A stretch of DNA of 64,000 nt from Tetramitus jugosus. Taxonomy: Eukaryota > Heterolobosea > Eutetramitea > Acrasida > Vahlkampfiidae. The DNA lies in assembly GCA_937625935.1 (NCBI GenBank), contig OW569351.1, positions 558,001 to 622,000 on the forward strand. The letters are read 5' to 3'. The notes under the pieces are model-generated. The model was not told the origin of the DNA, did not search any database, and saw only the letters and a program-made list of their open reading frames with translations. The translations under genes and the position numbers were made by a program. Numbering within the stretch: the stretch's first letter is position 1; every line of letters starts with the position of its first letter. Shown piece by piece: positions 28,253-39,000 of this stretch.

Positions 28253-30286
28253 ATGTCCGCCTGTCGTAAATTAACAACTCCAAAAAGATCGTTCAACCAG
28301 GATGCAAAAATAAAGTTGTCCCTTGAAAGGAATTGGACCACAAGATCAGAAAAGCTGAAAATGAGCAAAAAGAACAGATCATCCTCGAGTCACACCAACA
28401 AGAAGAAGAACCAAGCACCAAAATCCATGTCTTCATCATCAGAGCCTCCCTTGGATAAAATATCTGTTCTCCAGAGCGACGACAAGCACAATCTCGATCA
28501 GAATGCAACAGTTGCGTCTGGAGAACTGAAGAATCAGAGCTCCATGGTCATAATGAGAGCGAATGGTGAAAACAACAATCGTAGCGGTGATAACGATGAG
28601 ATCATTGTTCCCAATGTGATTCAATTACAACAAGTGCAGCAGGACGAAGATGTGAACGAGATGCTCTTGAATGCACCTTCCATAGCAAACACCTCTACTC
28701 TCACTGATGCGGGTGCAGAGAAATTGTTGGAAGAGAAGCTCCATGAGATCAAAAATGATCAACAGCAGTCTACGAGTGTCAATGCAGAGCATAAGGCAGA
28801 TGAAATGAATAGTGATGTGGAGAGTGATGCAGAGGTTGAATCTCCGGAAGATCATGACGATGAAGATGAACACAAGTCAGCCACCATGAGACGATCCATG
28901 AGTCACATGGGCAAATTTATGATTATTACAGAGTTGCCTACGAACAAGATGATAAGCACAGGTGTTTTACTGTTTGAACACAATCCACAAAAGATGAATC
29001 AAGAAGTGTTCAAGAGACTGTTGTTTGAACGAGTCATTCGCAAGTACACGCGTTTTCGAAGCCTTGTAAACGAAGACACCAATGAGTTTGAAGAAATGTG
29101 CGATGACTCGTTCAATATTGACAATCATTTCCACACTGAGAGCATTCGTTTCACTCGCAAAAGAAGGTACAGTCCAGAGAAGAATGCCCAGTTGGAAGAA
29201 AGATGTCTGAGGCGATTGATGAGTCGTGTAATTACGAGGCCATTCAACAAGAGTCTACCATTGTGGGATGTCATTACAGTTGACGACTATTCAAAGGGAT
29301 TTCTAGTCATGTGGCGAATTCATCACTGCATAGGTGATGGAACATCGTTGGCCATGGTCGTAGCCGAGATGGGTGACAATTCTCATGTACCTGAACAATT
29401 CAAGAGCTTGAAAGAAAAGTATACTCCGAGTGAGACTCATCACTGGTTCTTGAGTCGGAAGCTCATTCGTTTGGTGCACTCTATATTGTTGGTGCTATTG
29501 TTCTTGCTTGGATGTATCCGTATTTTGATCAAATGGACATTTATGGCTTTAAGTGGACCAGATCCACCTACCAGATTCAAGGGGCAACTAACCGAGGAGA
29601 AAATTGTTGGATTCAAGAGCAAGAAAATAAAGTTGACACAGGTAAAGGAGGTGGGTAAAGTGCTCAAGACCACAGTGAATGATGTCGTCATGTCATGTTT
29701 CGCTGGAGCACTAGACAGATATTGTAAGGAAAAGGGAGATGAAGTAACTCAGAGAATGGTCCGATTGAGTATTCCTGTCAACATTAGAACTGACTTGCAT
29801 GAGATGCTCACTCCTTCTAACAAGTTTGGTTTCATTGTTTGTAAGTTGCCGCTCGGTATCAACGACACACTCATGAGACTAAAGCAAGTGAAGAAGGAGA
29901 TGGATTATAACAAGAGACTGCCTGAACAGGTGTTCTCATACTATGTGGGATTGGTGACTGGTTATCTACCAAAATCATTCGTGAGACATAGTTTCAATCT
30001 ATTGTCGTCCTATCAGACAGCAGTGTTGACAAACATTAGAGGACCGACTGAGGAGATCGCCATGAATGGTGTCAAAGTCTTGGATATAACGGCATTTGCT
30101 CCTCAACCTGGTGGGGTTGGTGTAGGAGCATTGGCCCTCAGCTACAATGGCTATTTGAATATCACTGTAGTTGGCGATCAACATCTGTTGCCTGATGCGC
30201 ATGTGATTGCTGATTATATTATCGAGGAATTTCAAGTATTGTATCAAATTATCAAGGCTGACACACTGGATAAGTGCTGGGAATAA
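28253..30286 (+). CDS. Wax ester synthase/diacylglycerol O-acyltransferase (WS/DGAT) family
   Basis: 677 residues. Residues 1-215 are basic, Ser-rich and acidic, and likely disordered. The acyltransferase domain follows: the catalytic HHxxxDG is IHHCIGDGTSLAMV (about 360), with PLWDVITVDDY just before it. The C-terminal WS/DGAT_C half carries TVNDVVMSCFAGAL, PVNIRT, TNIRGPTEEIAMNGVKV and GGVGVGALALSYNG. The N-terminal half between them contains a long hydrophobic stretch (about 410-440, SILLVLLFLLGCIRILIKWT), suggesting ER membrane insertion. The family acylates fatty alcohols or diacylglycerol with acyl-CoA for storage lipid. A start at ATG 28358 (MSKKNRSSSS) is also possible because residues 1-35 carry no domain. 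Confidence 0.88.
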   Translation: MSACRKLTTPKRSFNQDAKIKLSLERNWTTRSEKLKMSKKNRSSSSHTNKKKNQAPKSMSSSSEPPLDKISVLQSDDKHNLDQNATVASGELKNQSSMVIMRANGENNNRSGDNDEIIVPNVIQLQQVQQDEDVNEMLLNAPSIANTSTLTDAGAEKLLEEKLHEIKNDQQQSTSVNAEHKADEMNSDVESDAEVESPEDHDDEDEHKSATMRRSMSHMGKFMIITELPTNKMISTGVLLFEHNPQKMNQEVFKRLLFERVIRKYTRFRSLVNEDTNEFEEMCDDSFNIDNHFHTESIRFTRKRRYSPEKNAQLEERCLRRLMSRVITRPFNKSLPLWDVITVDDYSKGFLVMWRIHHCIGDGTSLAMVVAEMGDNSHVPEQFKSLKEKYTPSETHHWFLSRKLIRLVHSILLVLLFLLGCIRILIKWTFMALSGPDPPTRFKGQLTEEKIVGFKSKKIKLTQVKEVGKVLKTTVNDVVMSCFAGALDRYCKEKGDEVTQRMVRLSIPVNIRTDLHEMLTPSNKFGFIVCKLPLGINDTLMRLKQVKKEMDYNKRLPEQVFSYYVGLVTGYLPKSFVRHSFNLLSSYQTAVLTNIRGPTEEIAMNGVKVLDITAFAPQPGGVGVGALALSYNGYLNITVVGDQHLLPDAHVIADYIIEEFQVLYQIIKADTLDKCWE

Positions 30287-30667
30287 GAAAACGGAAATGT
30301 CGGATGAGCGATTGTTCCAGAATACAGCCATGTTCTGTCCTTCATCTTTCCTAAACATGAACGGTACGACATGCAACCGGAAGAACAACAATAAAGGAGG
30401 AGTGGCAATTTCCATTCGATTATCAACACACATACAACCAATTGATGAGGGTTTGACAGTGGTGGTGGGTGGGGGATTGGATGGGGAATATTGGGTGTTG
30501 ATTGGATCGTGGAGGACAAAGTGACGATTTTTGTTTTTTGTGTAATGTGAAAGTCCGTACGTGAGAAAAACGCGGGAGAAAACAAGTCAGTTCATCTGTT
30601 GTCAACTTCAGATGTTGGCCGGCAAATTTTCAAGTAATTGCAACAATTCACATTCCAAAAACAAAGA
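30287..30667. promoter_or_regulatory. Intergenic region between WSD and cupin genes
   Basis: About 380 bases. It holds the 3' end of the acyltransferase gene (possible poly-A signal AATAAA near 30390) and the leader of the cupin gene. A G-rich run (GGTGGTGGGTGGGGGATTGG, about 30461-30480) is the only striking element. No RNA gene was seen. Confidence 0.35.
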
Positions 30668-31015
30668 ATGCTCGTCAATGATTTAAACACGATACCAGTG
30701 TCCTATCTCTCCCATGATCAAGACGTAGAGAAGAGAGTCATTTTGAAGAATGGAGACGTCCCGAACATCACCCAATTTGCACAAGCAATCCTCCAGCCAG
30801 GTCAAGTGGTTACGAGGCACAAACACAGTGATATGAACGAAGTATTCCTGGTCCAGAGTGGATCCGCTGAGATGGAAGTGGATGGTAGAGTGTTTGAAAT
30901 TCGTAGAGGAATGGTCGTGACTGTTCAACCTGGAGAGTTCCATTCGATCGTCAACAATAATCCAAAGGAAGAATTGGTTTTATTGTACTTTGGAGTGTTG
31001 CAGAACGCTGAGTGA
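30668..31015 (+). CDS. Small single-domain cupin
   Basis: 115 residues from ATG 30668; the open frame extends 10 codons further upstream but has no ATG there. The cupin core shows motif 1 as RHKHSDMNEVFLVQSG (two His and a Glu for metal) and motif 2 as VQPGEFHSIVNN (third His). The length matches stand-alone Cupin_2 proteins. These form a beta-barrel that binds a divalent metal and act as isomerases, dioxygenases or sugar-binding proteins. Nothing here fixes the substrate. Confidence 0.8.
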   Translation: MLVNDLNTIPVSYLSHDQDVEKRVILKNGDVPNITQFAQAILQPGQVVTRHKHSDMNEVFLVQSGSAEMEVDGRVFEIRRGMVVTVQPGEFHSIVNNNPKEELVLLYFGVLQNAE

Positions 31016-31079
31016 AGAAGAAGAAGTTTACATGATAACCTACTACGACGACAATAAGGGATGAGTTAGAATCTCAACT

Positions 31080-33320
31080 TTAGATGGTTACATTTGGGTT
31101 GATCATATCCTTGATCAATGTGGAATAGTATGGAGGGATGACTGCTGTTGGATTCGATGCCTTCACTCTGTCAAAGTACTTCTTGTACACTTGGCCGTCA
31201 TAGCAACCCAATGGTGAATTAATAATAAAATCTGAAAGATTGAAACTGTCGACAATGCTGATACTATCGCGTCTAATTTCCTTCATTAGTTCACGCACTC
31301 TTTGTCCAAGCATCTTGTACTGCTTGGATGACATGTAATCTTCTGACAATAGAATGGTTGCGTCCTGTTCGAGACACATGTGACAAACGAACAAATCGCA
31401 AATGTTCTTAAGGACGCGATGAACGGAGGCATCAGAGGTATTCTCAGCCACTGCTTCCATGAAAGACTCTGCCATATAGAGATAGCAGTGAGCCTTGGCA
31501 CAGGACAACAGGTCAACTTGACATTCGTTCCATGCAATCGGCATATTCTTTTTTCTGTCTTTTCCAATGATTTTTTGAGCGCGAAGACCAGTGTTGGACA
31601 ACAGTTTAGCACTCTTGAATCTTAGGGCATGCAATTGAACTTTGACATCACTAAAGTCCTCTGGTGATTTAGCTTCACACTTTTCTGTCAATAAGGTCAT
31701 CAGATCTGTGAGATAAGCGACAGATGTATTGGAAATATCGGACTTTGTTCTACCAGTTGTCACAGCAATAATAGTTTTCAACAAATAGCGAGACGTCTGT
31801 TGAGCTAGTACTGAGTTCTGCCCATCCCAAGTTTGCTGCACAGCAGAATCGGCCAACATTTGTGGGAATCCACTATACGCACTATAGCCATGTCCCCCAC
31901 AAGCTTGTCTACATGATTCAATACCTTCATAGGTGATCCATGTGGTGTATGCCTTCAGACCAGCACTCAGATTGTGCAAATCTGGTAAAATAGAGGACAC
32001 AATGCCCTTCTCTTGATCATGAAGGGCTCTGTTGTGCACATTATTGAGTTTTGCAGCAGAAAAATGCATGGCAAAGGCTGCACTCACGTATGGGAACAAG
32101 CGATATTGGTGACTCTGGTAGTCCATAATCTTCTGCTCAGCATCCAAGCTAGTCGTATGGAACTGGCGTCTCACACATCCATATCTAATAGCAATCGTCA
32201 ATGCTCTTTGGAGATCGACTGAGGATTGACCAGCAATATCGATTCTGGCAGGCACTACAGCACCGTATGCCAACTGTGGCAGAGGAGGTGGAGTGTACTT
32301 TCCTTCTCTTGATACTTGAGCCCATTTCATCAACATGTGGCCTCTAGGGATACGCACGCGTGTAAACTGAATCCAACCATTATCGATTGTATCCCGACCC
32401 ATCTTTTTTCCGATATCTCCGAACGCGACTCCCATCATTGGCTCATGCGTTCTCAAGTCACGCAACTGAACCAAGAACGAGTGAGGTCCATAACTCTTTC
32501 CAGCAATGCACAGTTGGGCAAATACAACAGCATGAGTAGCCGTGGATCCAGCACCGCCAATCCACCACTTGGTCGACGTGTCAGTAGGAGAATGAATCAC
32601 GAATTCATCGCGATCCGCATCAAATGTCGCAGTGGTCTCTAATCCTCTCAAGTAACTTCCATGACCCAGTTCTGTCATTGCGAACACACCGTAAATCTGC
32701 AAGGATTCAGCCAATGGAACCACCTTGTTCCTCAACTCATCATGTCCCTGTCCCTTGATTGCATTCATAAACAGACCACAATGAACTCCGAATCGAGTAA
32801 ATGAACCGGGATCAGATACAGACAACAGACTCCATACGTGACGATTGGCAATACCAATCATTCTCTCTCTTTCACTTGCATCCATATTCTTATCCTTGTT
32901 CAGAAGCAACTTGTCCATCTCTAATGCAATGTTTTTAAAAAACATGGGTCCCTTTCTCGCCTTTTTCATACTAATCTCTCTCAATTCCTCCAGATTCTTA
33001 TCATAATTATCAACCTGTCCAAACACTACATCTCTCTCCATCAATTGCATTGCATATTCCTTGATCAGTGTCACGTCTTCACCTTCACTCAGAATGTGAG
33101 TCAATGCACGAATGGATTGAGGGTTCAAAATGGATTGACGTCGTTCCTCTTCCAGTGGAGATGACAATGATTGGACAGTAGCAGCAGCGTCAGCAGCAGC
33201 AGAAGTATGATTCAGTTGAATCGCTTGGGCCGAGTGGTTGTTATGGATTGATACTTCATCAGCAGGTGTCAAGTGAGCCTGCAAAACTTGTAATCGGTTA
33301 CGAATCTGTTGAGTGGACAT
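31080..33320 (-). CDS. Peroxisomal acyl-CoA oxidase with N-terminal PTS2
   Basis: 746 residues from ATG 33320. The N-terminus carries RLQVLQAHL at residues 9-17, a perfect PTS2 (R-L-x5-H-L), like the thiolase signal. The body is the acyl-CoA oxidase/dehydrogenase fold: GVFAMTELGHGS (FAD contact), STKWWIGGAGSTATH, and TYEGIESCRQACGGHGYSAY, which includes the catalytic-Glu region. The last six residues, NPNVTI, are not a PTS1. It catalyses the first step of peroxisomal beta-oxidation (acyl-CoA to trans-2-enoyl-CoA plus H2O2). A disordered stretch (about residues 18-60) separates the signal from the fold. Length matches the family (about 660-700 plus leader). Confidence 0.93.
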   Translation of the reverse strand: MSTQQIRNRLQVLQAHLTPADEVSIHNNHSAQAIQLNHTSAAADAAATVQSLSSPLEEERRQSILNPQSIRALTHILSEGEDVTLIKEYAMQLMERDVVFGQVDNYDKNLEELREISMKKARKGPMFFKNIALEMDKLLLNKDKNMDASERERMIGIANRHVWSLLSVSDPGSFTRFGVHCGLFMNAIKGQGHDELRNKVVPLAESLQIYGVFAMTELGHGSYLRGLETTATFDADRDEFVIHSPTDTSTKWWIGGAGSTATHAVVFAQLCIAGKSYGPHSFLVQLRDLRTHEPMMGVAFGDIGKKMGRDTIDNGWIQFTRVRIPRGHMLMKWAQVSREGKYTPPPLPQLAYGAVVPARIDIAGQSSVDLQRALTIAIRYGCVRRQFHTTSLDAEQKIMDYQSHQYRLFPYVSAAFAMHFSAAKLNNVHNRALHDQEKGIVSSILPDLHNLSAGLKAYTTWITYEGIESCRQACGGHGYSAYSGFPQMLADSAVQQTWDGQNSVLAQQTSRYLLKTIIAVTTGRTKSDISNTSVAYLTDLMTLLTEKCEAKSPEDFSDVKVQLHALRFKSAKLLSNTGLRAQKIIGKDRKKNMPIAWNECQVDLLSCAKAHCYLYMAESFMEAVAENTSDASVHRVLKNICDLFVCHMCLEQDATILLSEDYMSSKQYKMLGQRVRELMKEIRRDSISIVDSFNLSDFIINSPLGCYDGQVYKKYFDRVKASNPTAVIPPYYSTLIKDMINPNVTI

Positions 33321-33708
33321 TCTGAACAAGCAATTAATGGCACTAGTGTGATTGGATTGTTGTTGTCAGGTTTTTTTTTCCGGACAATATCCGCTTTGAT
33401 CATCTTGTTCCGATATTCTCCATGAGACAATTTACTCCGTTGGCCGATGATGACAGCAAAAAAAAAAAAAAACAAGTTCGCCCACAAAAGAAGAACGAAT
33501 TTTCTGCCTTGTTTCTTCACCAGTTCCACCACTCACCTTCCTCGAACCCCTATTACTTTCGTTAGACAGTTTGTTGCCTCTCAATACTACAGTGAAAAAA
33601 AATCATCTGAAGAATCATTTTTTTTTTGTTGCCACCATTGATTGATTTGAGCGAGAGCTAAAAAAGAATACATTTTTCACTCAGCAGCAGCAGCACACAG
33701 TGATAATA
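33321..33708. promoter_or_regulatory. Divergent intergenic region, acyl-CoA oxidase and PB1 protein
   Basis: About 390 bases. It contains a run of 14 A near 33459-33472 and an A/T-rich stretch at 33590-33630. No TATA box or ORF with real protein composition was recognised. Confidence 0.35.
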
Positions 33709-36057
33709 ATGATGACAAATATGCCATCATCTCCACTCTCCTCTCCAACAACCATGTTAACCATTAAAACAACACTTTTACAGGAGAAACGACGATTTCA
33801 AATACCACTTGCGACACCATCAGATGACAACAATAATCAGATTGACAACAACAACAACAATACGATGTATGATATGATTCGAAAAAAAATTGTTCAACTG
33901 TATCAATTGAACCCTGATTACGACACATTTCTGATACAGTACAAGGACGATGACGATGATGATATAATAGTGACGAGTGACGATGATTTGCATGTTGCGA
34001 TTCGATGCATGAACAGAACATTGACTAAAAAATTGTCGTCATTGGAAAATCAAATGATGGGTAGTAGTAGTGGTAGTGGTAGTGGTAGTAGTGGTGATAT
34101 TGTGCTTCATTTATCAGTGGCAAAAACATTGAATCATCATAGTCAGAGTGCAGTAGATGGTAGCAGTGTTGGTATTGGTGCTATTGTGGATCGCATAGTA
34201 GAAGATCAATCTTCATCTTCTTCGAGTCATGGTGTCAACGTCATTGCTGCTGATACTGCTGATGGTAATGGTGATCCTAGGAATAATCATAATGATGATG
34301 TGAATAAGCGTGGTAATCGATCGTCGAGCAACCTTCTCGGTCGCATCTCGCGTATACTAAAGGATAAGAATCGTAGACGTCGTCATCGTCATCATGGTGG
34401 TAGTAGTAGCAACAATGACAATAATGACGATGAAAATGATAACAATACGGATCATGTGGTGAATGAAGAGGGATTGGATGATAATGGTGACGATGGAGAT
34501 GATGTGGACGATGATGTTGATGATGCAGATTTGGATGATTTGGGTGCTGATTCCGGTACGAGCTTTGATGAAGAGGAAAGCGAGCACAATACGCGGTCTA
34601 TATCGAACGTACTGACAGCTCATACATCGACCGAGTATTTGGAAAATGAGATTACGAGCACGAGTTTCTATTTCCCGCATGCCCTGCAACAGCACCATCA
34701 CCAACAACAACACCGTCAAAACAATAGTGACGTTGTTGTGAGTTCGAAATTGGCTCCCAAGGAGAATCAACAACCCACGACAACAGGCAGAAGTTCTCCT
34801 GTTCCCATGGCTACGTTGCATCCCAGCAACTACCAAGGCATAATACCGCCTACTTCTCCTTCGTCGACTCCACCTCCCCTGGTTCCCTCTCAATACTACA
34901 TCTCCATGTATCAACAACAGAGTAATGGTGGATCGAATATGGTGTATCCTCAGCAGGGATATTATCACGTGCCCTATGGTAATTTGGTTGGTGCTGCGAG
35001 TCATGTTGACTCTCCTCTCCCTAGTCATCCGCATCATCCATACTTTACTCATCCACAAGTGGCTGCTTATCATCTGGGAGCTACAGGCAATACCACAGCC
35101 AACAATCGTTCCTATTCTCCTTCGGCTCAGTTCATGCAACAACAAAATGCAGCACTGGGATTGGTGAGTGCCAGTAGTGGTGATATGGGAGTAGGATCTC
35201 ATCGTATACCATTTCTACACGAATTGCCTCCTGTTCCATCACTAGCTCAAACGATGGCTCTCTATGAGGAACCTATTCCATTGAAACTACAACTTAAATT
35301 ATTGAAATTAGAGTTCCAATTCAAGAGGCAACTTCTGATGAATGAATACAAGCAACAATTTCTGCAATTGAAGCGAGACAATGCGAAACCAAATTCTCGG
35401 CTGGACAAAAAATTGCAGGTTCAGATGACGAATATCAGATTAACTGCCCAAAAGCAGCGACTCTTGATCACGCATCAACAAGAAAAAGTACTCAACAGTT
35501 TCGAAAAGCTGAGGCTAAAGAGAAAAAATGTGGCCGTGGATGACGTAGATTTGTCATCTCGGTTGATGTGGCCCAACAACTTGGAGAAAGTCTATGTTCA
35601 TGGAAATAACATGTTTGCCTTCAATCCGCTGAAGAAGTATGCAAAAAAGGATCGAGACTTTGCCAATAAGATTGTGATTGATCTGTGCTCAGCATTCTTT
35701 GGAGAGATGCAAAATTTGTCTCTAGTGCATGTTGTGTTTGACAACACTGGTCGTGTGGTCGAGACTGTAGATCCAAATCACGCCAATCGATCCTTCACAG
35801 TGAGTAGTGCTGCGTCGCAACAAAAGGATGCCGATGATGTTATTATTGACTTTGCAATGTACAGTAGAAAGAATACGGGAGTTGGCATACCTGAATCTTC
35901 AGTGTTTGTCACCTGCGATAGAGATTTACGACAAGTGTTGAAACAATTTGGATGCAAGTGTATTCATCCACAAAGATTTCTTGAATTTATTTACATCATT
36001 CTGGATGGTCATGACCGGACATTCGATGACTGGTTGACGCAGGATTTTATTCACTAA
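33709..36057 (+). CDS. PB1-domain protein
   Basis: 782 residues from ATG 33709. Residues 13-110 form a PB1 domain: a basic first strand (TIKTTLLQEKRRFQIP), and the acidic OPCA motif YKDDDDDDIIVTSDDDLHVA. Having both a basic strand and OPCA makes it able to self-associate or bind other PB1 proteins. A poly-N loop splits the domain. Residues 110-510 are low-complexity. Residues 520-625 are helical (LKLQLKLLKLEFQFKRQLLM) and likely coiled coil. The C-terminal 150 residues form an unrecognised domain (VIDLCSAFFGEMQNLSLVHV, FLEFIYIILDGHDRT). PB1 proteins scaffold signalling and autophagy complexes; the partner is unknown. Confidence 0.75.
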   Translation: MMTNMPSSPLSSPTTMLTIKTTLLQEKRRFQIPLATPSDDNNNQIDNNNNNTMYDMIRKKIVQLYQLNPDYDTFLIQYKDDDDDDIIVTSDDDLHVAIRCMNRTLTKKLSSLENQMMGSSSGSGSGSSGDIVLHLSVAKTLNHHSQSAVDGSSVGIGAIVDRIVEDQSSSSSSHGVNVIAADTADGNGDPRNNHNDDVNKRGNRSSSNLLGRISRILKDKNRRRRHRHHGGSSSNNDNNDDENDNNTDHVVNEEGLDDNGDDGDDVDDDVDDADLDDLGADSGTSFDEEESEHNTRSISNVLTAHTSTEYLENEITSTSFYFPHALQQHHHQQQHRQNNSDVVVSSKLAPKENQQPTTTGRSSPVPMATLHPSNYQGIIPPTSPSSTPPPLVPSQYYISMYQQQSNGGSNMVYPQQGYYHVPYGNLVGAASHVDSPLPSHPHHPYFTHPQVAAYHLGATGNTTANNRSYSPSAQFMQQQNAALGLVSASSGDMGVGSHRIPFLHELPPVPSLAQTMALYEEPIPLKLQLKLLKLEFQFKRQLLMNEYKQQFLQLKRDNAKPNSRLDKKLQVQMTNIRLTAQKQRLLITHQQEKVLNSFEKLRLKRKNVAVDDVDLSSRLMWPNNLEKVYVHGNNMFAFNPLKKYAKKDRDFANKIVIDLCSAFFGEMQNLSLVHVVFDNTGRVVETVDPNHANRSFTVSSAASQQKDADDVIIDFAMYSRKNTGVGIPESSVFVTCDRDLRQVLKQFGCKCIHPQRFLEFIYIILDGHDRTFDDWLTQDFIH

Positions 36058-36063
36058 ATTAAA

Positions 36064-39000
36064 TCAAAACGTGCATACTGGAACAAACAGCTTGCTCAAA
36101 TCAGATCCAATCTTTTGCTCATTAGTTTCTCTTTCCTTTTCATCTATTGGTGCGTTGGCACTTGAAGCCACAGAATCAACCATCCGTGCCAATGGGGAAG
36201 TGAGCAGAGGTCCCGATAACTTTTGAATGACATCTTCAGCTAATTTGGAGAGCAATGAAAAGTCATACTGTCGCACATACTCTTCTGCTGTGTCTTGTGA
36301 TGGAACAAGACAATCTTGGCAATGAGCTTCTGCCATCTTGGCTGCTTGAAGCTCAAGCAACATTGTGAGTCGTTTGGGTCGAAGAGCACCGATCGCTTTC
36401 TTGCAAACGTATTCTCTGAGTTGATCCATCGATTTATGGGCGATCGGATTTTCAGGATCGAATCCAGGCAATCGTCTGTAGTTGACCAGTTTTTCCACAA
36501 TGCGTGGAAGAAGCTCGTCCTTGAACCGAACTAGTCTCGCTGCCAAGTCTAACAGATCTTCTTCTCCATAGGGGCCAGTGATTGAGGACTCAATCTGCTC
36601 CAGATGGTTAGGTTTGGCGATTCCCTTGAGTTTGAGAGCAGTGAGCACTGTCTGCGTCTTTTGTGTTTGGCTGTTCTGCTGCTGAGACATGCTCTTTCGT
36701 GTTTGTTTCACTACTTCGATATGAAATCCATTTTGCTTGAGAATCGCGTCAAAACATGGAGCTACAAGGGCATGCAATATTTTCTGATTCTGCTTGAATT
36801 TGGGTATCGCTAGGAGATTGACTGGATTGTCCAGCGGAACAATATTCGTTTCATAATTAGCATTATACTTGAGTGTGTTAAGTTGGACTAGTCGGTCAGA
36901 CTCGAACACTGACATGATGAGTATCGTACAATCAGCAGTTCGATATCTGTCCGATTTTTTAGATCCACTACTAGCTCGCTTATTCATCTTGAGTAAGATA
37001 GGAGCGAATGCAAAGTCTAGAGGAGTTTCATACGGAGAAGGTCCCAGTACCGAGACACGGGATAGATCTGATCTTCTTATTGTCCAATTTTTGTCTTCGA
37101 AGCACTTGAAAAATTTTGTGCTCATGGGAGGCAAGGTGTTCCTCATTTTTAAGTCCATAAACTTTGTACAAACGTCGTCAGTATTCAATTTGGCAACTAC
37201 CACGGCCGTGTCACTCTCTTGTTCATTGCTCGTAATGAGCCTCTGCTTTTTGGCACCAGAAGATAGATCGAGTATCTGAATCTCACTTTCCTGTTTTCTC
37301 TTACGTTTTTGGGTTGTTTTTGTTGCAGCAGAGAGAGACACACTTCGAGCTTTTTGCTTTTGAGAGTCCGAGCCAAAGAATTCTATGATGGATCTATTAG
37401 TCGGTACTTCGTCTTCCTCACTATCTTCGTCGTCAATCTCCATGCTCTTCCTTGGATGAGGAGGATTATACTTGCTAGCTGCAAAAAATGTAGCATCCTG
37501 TGTCGTTGAATGAACTGGATTGGCATCATTGGCAGGAGGTGATACTCTTTTGTTCGTTAGATTGAGAGGAGGAGAGCGAGAAGGAGTAAGGTTGTTGTCT
37601 TCAATTTCTGCACGATCTTCAAAGTCAGCTTTGCTGCTCGATGATTTGCGGTAGTGATGCTGGAATTGTATCGGTTCCATTCGTTCTAGTACTCCTTCAC
37701 TATTACGAAGCACAGGAATTGAACCTTTGTTCGGTGAAATTTCTCTAGATGCCGGTACAATCTTTGCCACGATGGGAGATCTACTAGCAGGTGTCGTTTG
37801 CTCTACCGACGTCTTTGAGTTCAGTAAAAGCTCAATCTGAGTCGCGAGAGGAGCTCTCTGGGTATTACTTGATGCTAAAAGCACATCCATAGCTGTGGAA
37901 GTGCTGCAATTGGCTTGTCTCGCTCGATCTTCTTGAATTATACTGACGGTTTCGGGTGATACTTGAGTGGATTTTACAGGCTTCAACAACTCAAGAATAT
38001 CTCTTATGATTCTAATGATTTGAGTCTCCTGAGTGAATCGAACCTCTCGTTTGTTGGGAGCAAGGAAAATATCCACATGCTCATTCAAGGATTCAACAGA
38101 TTCATACTCGATACAACAGATACCCAGGAACAGAATGGATGATATTTCCCTATAAAAGTTCTTCAGGGCAACCTTGATTCCAAAGTGGTCAATAGGTCGA
38201 CCATTAAGAAAGATAAACAACTTGGTTTTCTTGGGTGTGTTGGGTAGGAGATCACCATTGTTCATTTTTGGTACATGCAATGCAATCTTAAACGCCACTC
38301 TCTTTGCCAATAAGTTATCTTCAGGTAGGCTATCAGAAGTGAGCATCACCATTTGAGGGAGGAGTTGTCGCGAGAATACGTTGCAAATGGCCTCACCCAT
38401 ATTGCTATGCTTTTGCTTTACGTACAATGGAGATGGATCTTGCTTATTCTTAACAGTGATAATCGTACTACAATTCATTGGAGAAAGACAATACTCATGT
38501 ATGACATCCATCATCGCATTAAACTCTTTTTGTAAATCATCGAGAAGTCTCTTTCTTCGAACGGGCAATCCCCGACCAAATATATTCCGTACAACTACGG
38601 TTGTGCCTCTCACACAACTAATTTTTTGCTCGTTGATAATGTTTCCATCGGAATCGAACACGACCTTTGTACCCAAATCATCATTCTCAGTCTTCGTAAT
38701 GAGATGCACCTCTTCACAATTGGTACATAGGGAATGCATGGCTTCTCCTCTGAATCCCAATGAACAAGAAAGATCTTCTCCGCTATCATTATCATCACTT
38801 GTGCTTGGTTGATCCTCATGATGACTACTCGACAACACAAACATGGACTCGTACTTTGAAGTATAAAATCGCTTAGCCACAAATGGTAAGTCCTCATATT
38901 TGATACCTGTACCATCATCTCTCACTGTGATACTATCATAACCTTGTCTCTCCAATGTGATATCAACTCGTGTCGGTTTGGCATCTAAACTGTTCTCCAA

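Noticed and set aside
34357..35202. 281-codon frame antisense to the PB1 gene
   Set aside because: It is the reverse reading of low-complexity coding sequence, with R/I/T-rich composition and no motif.
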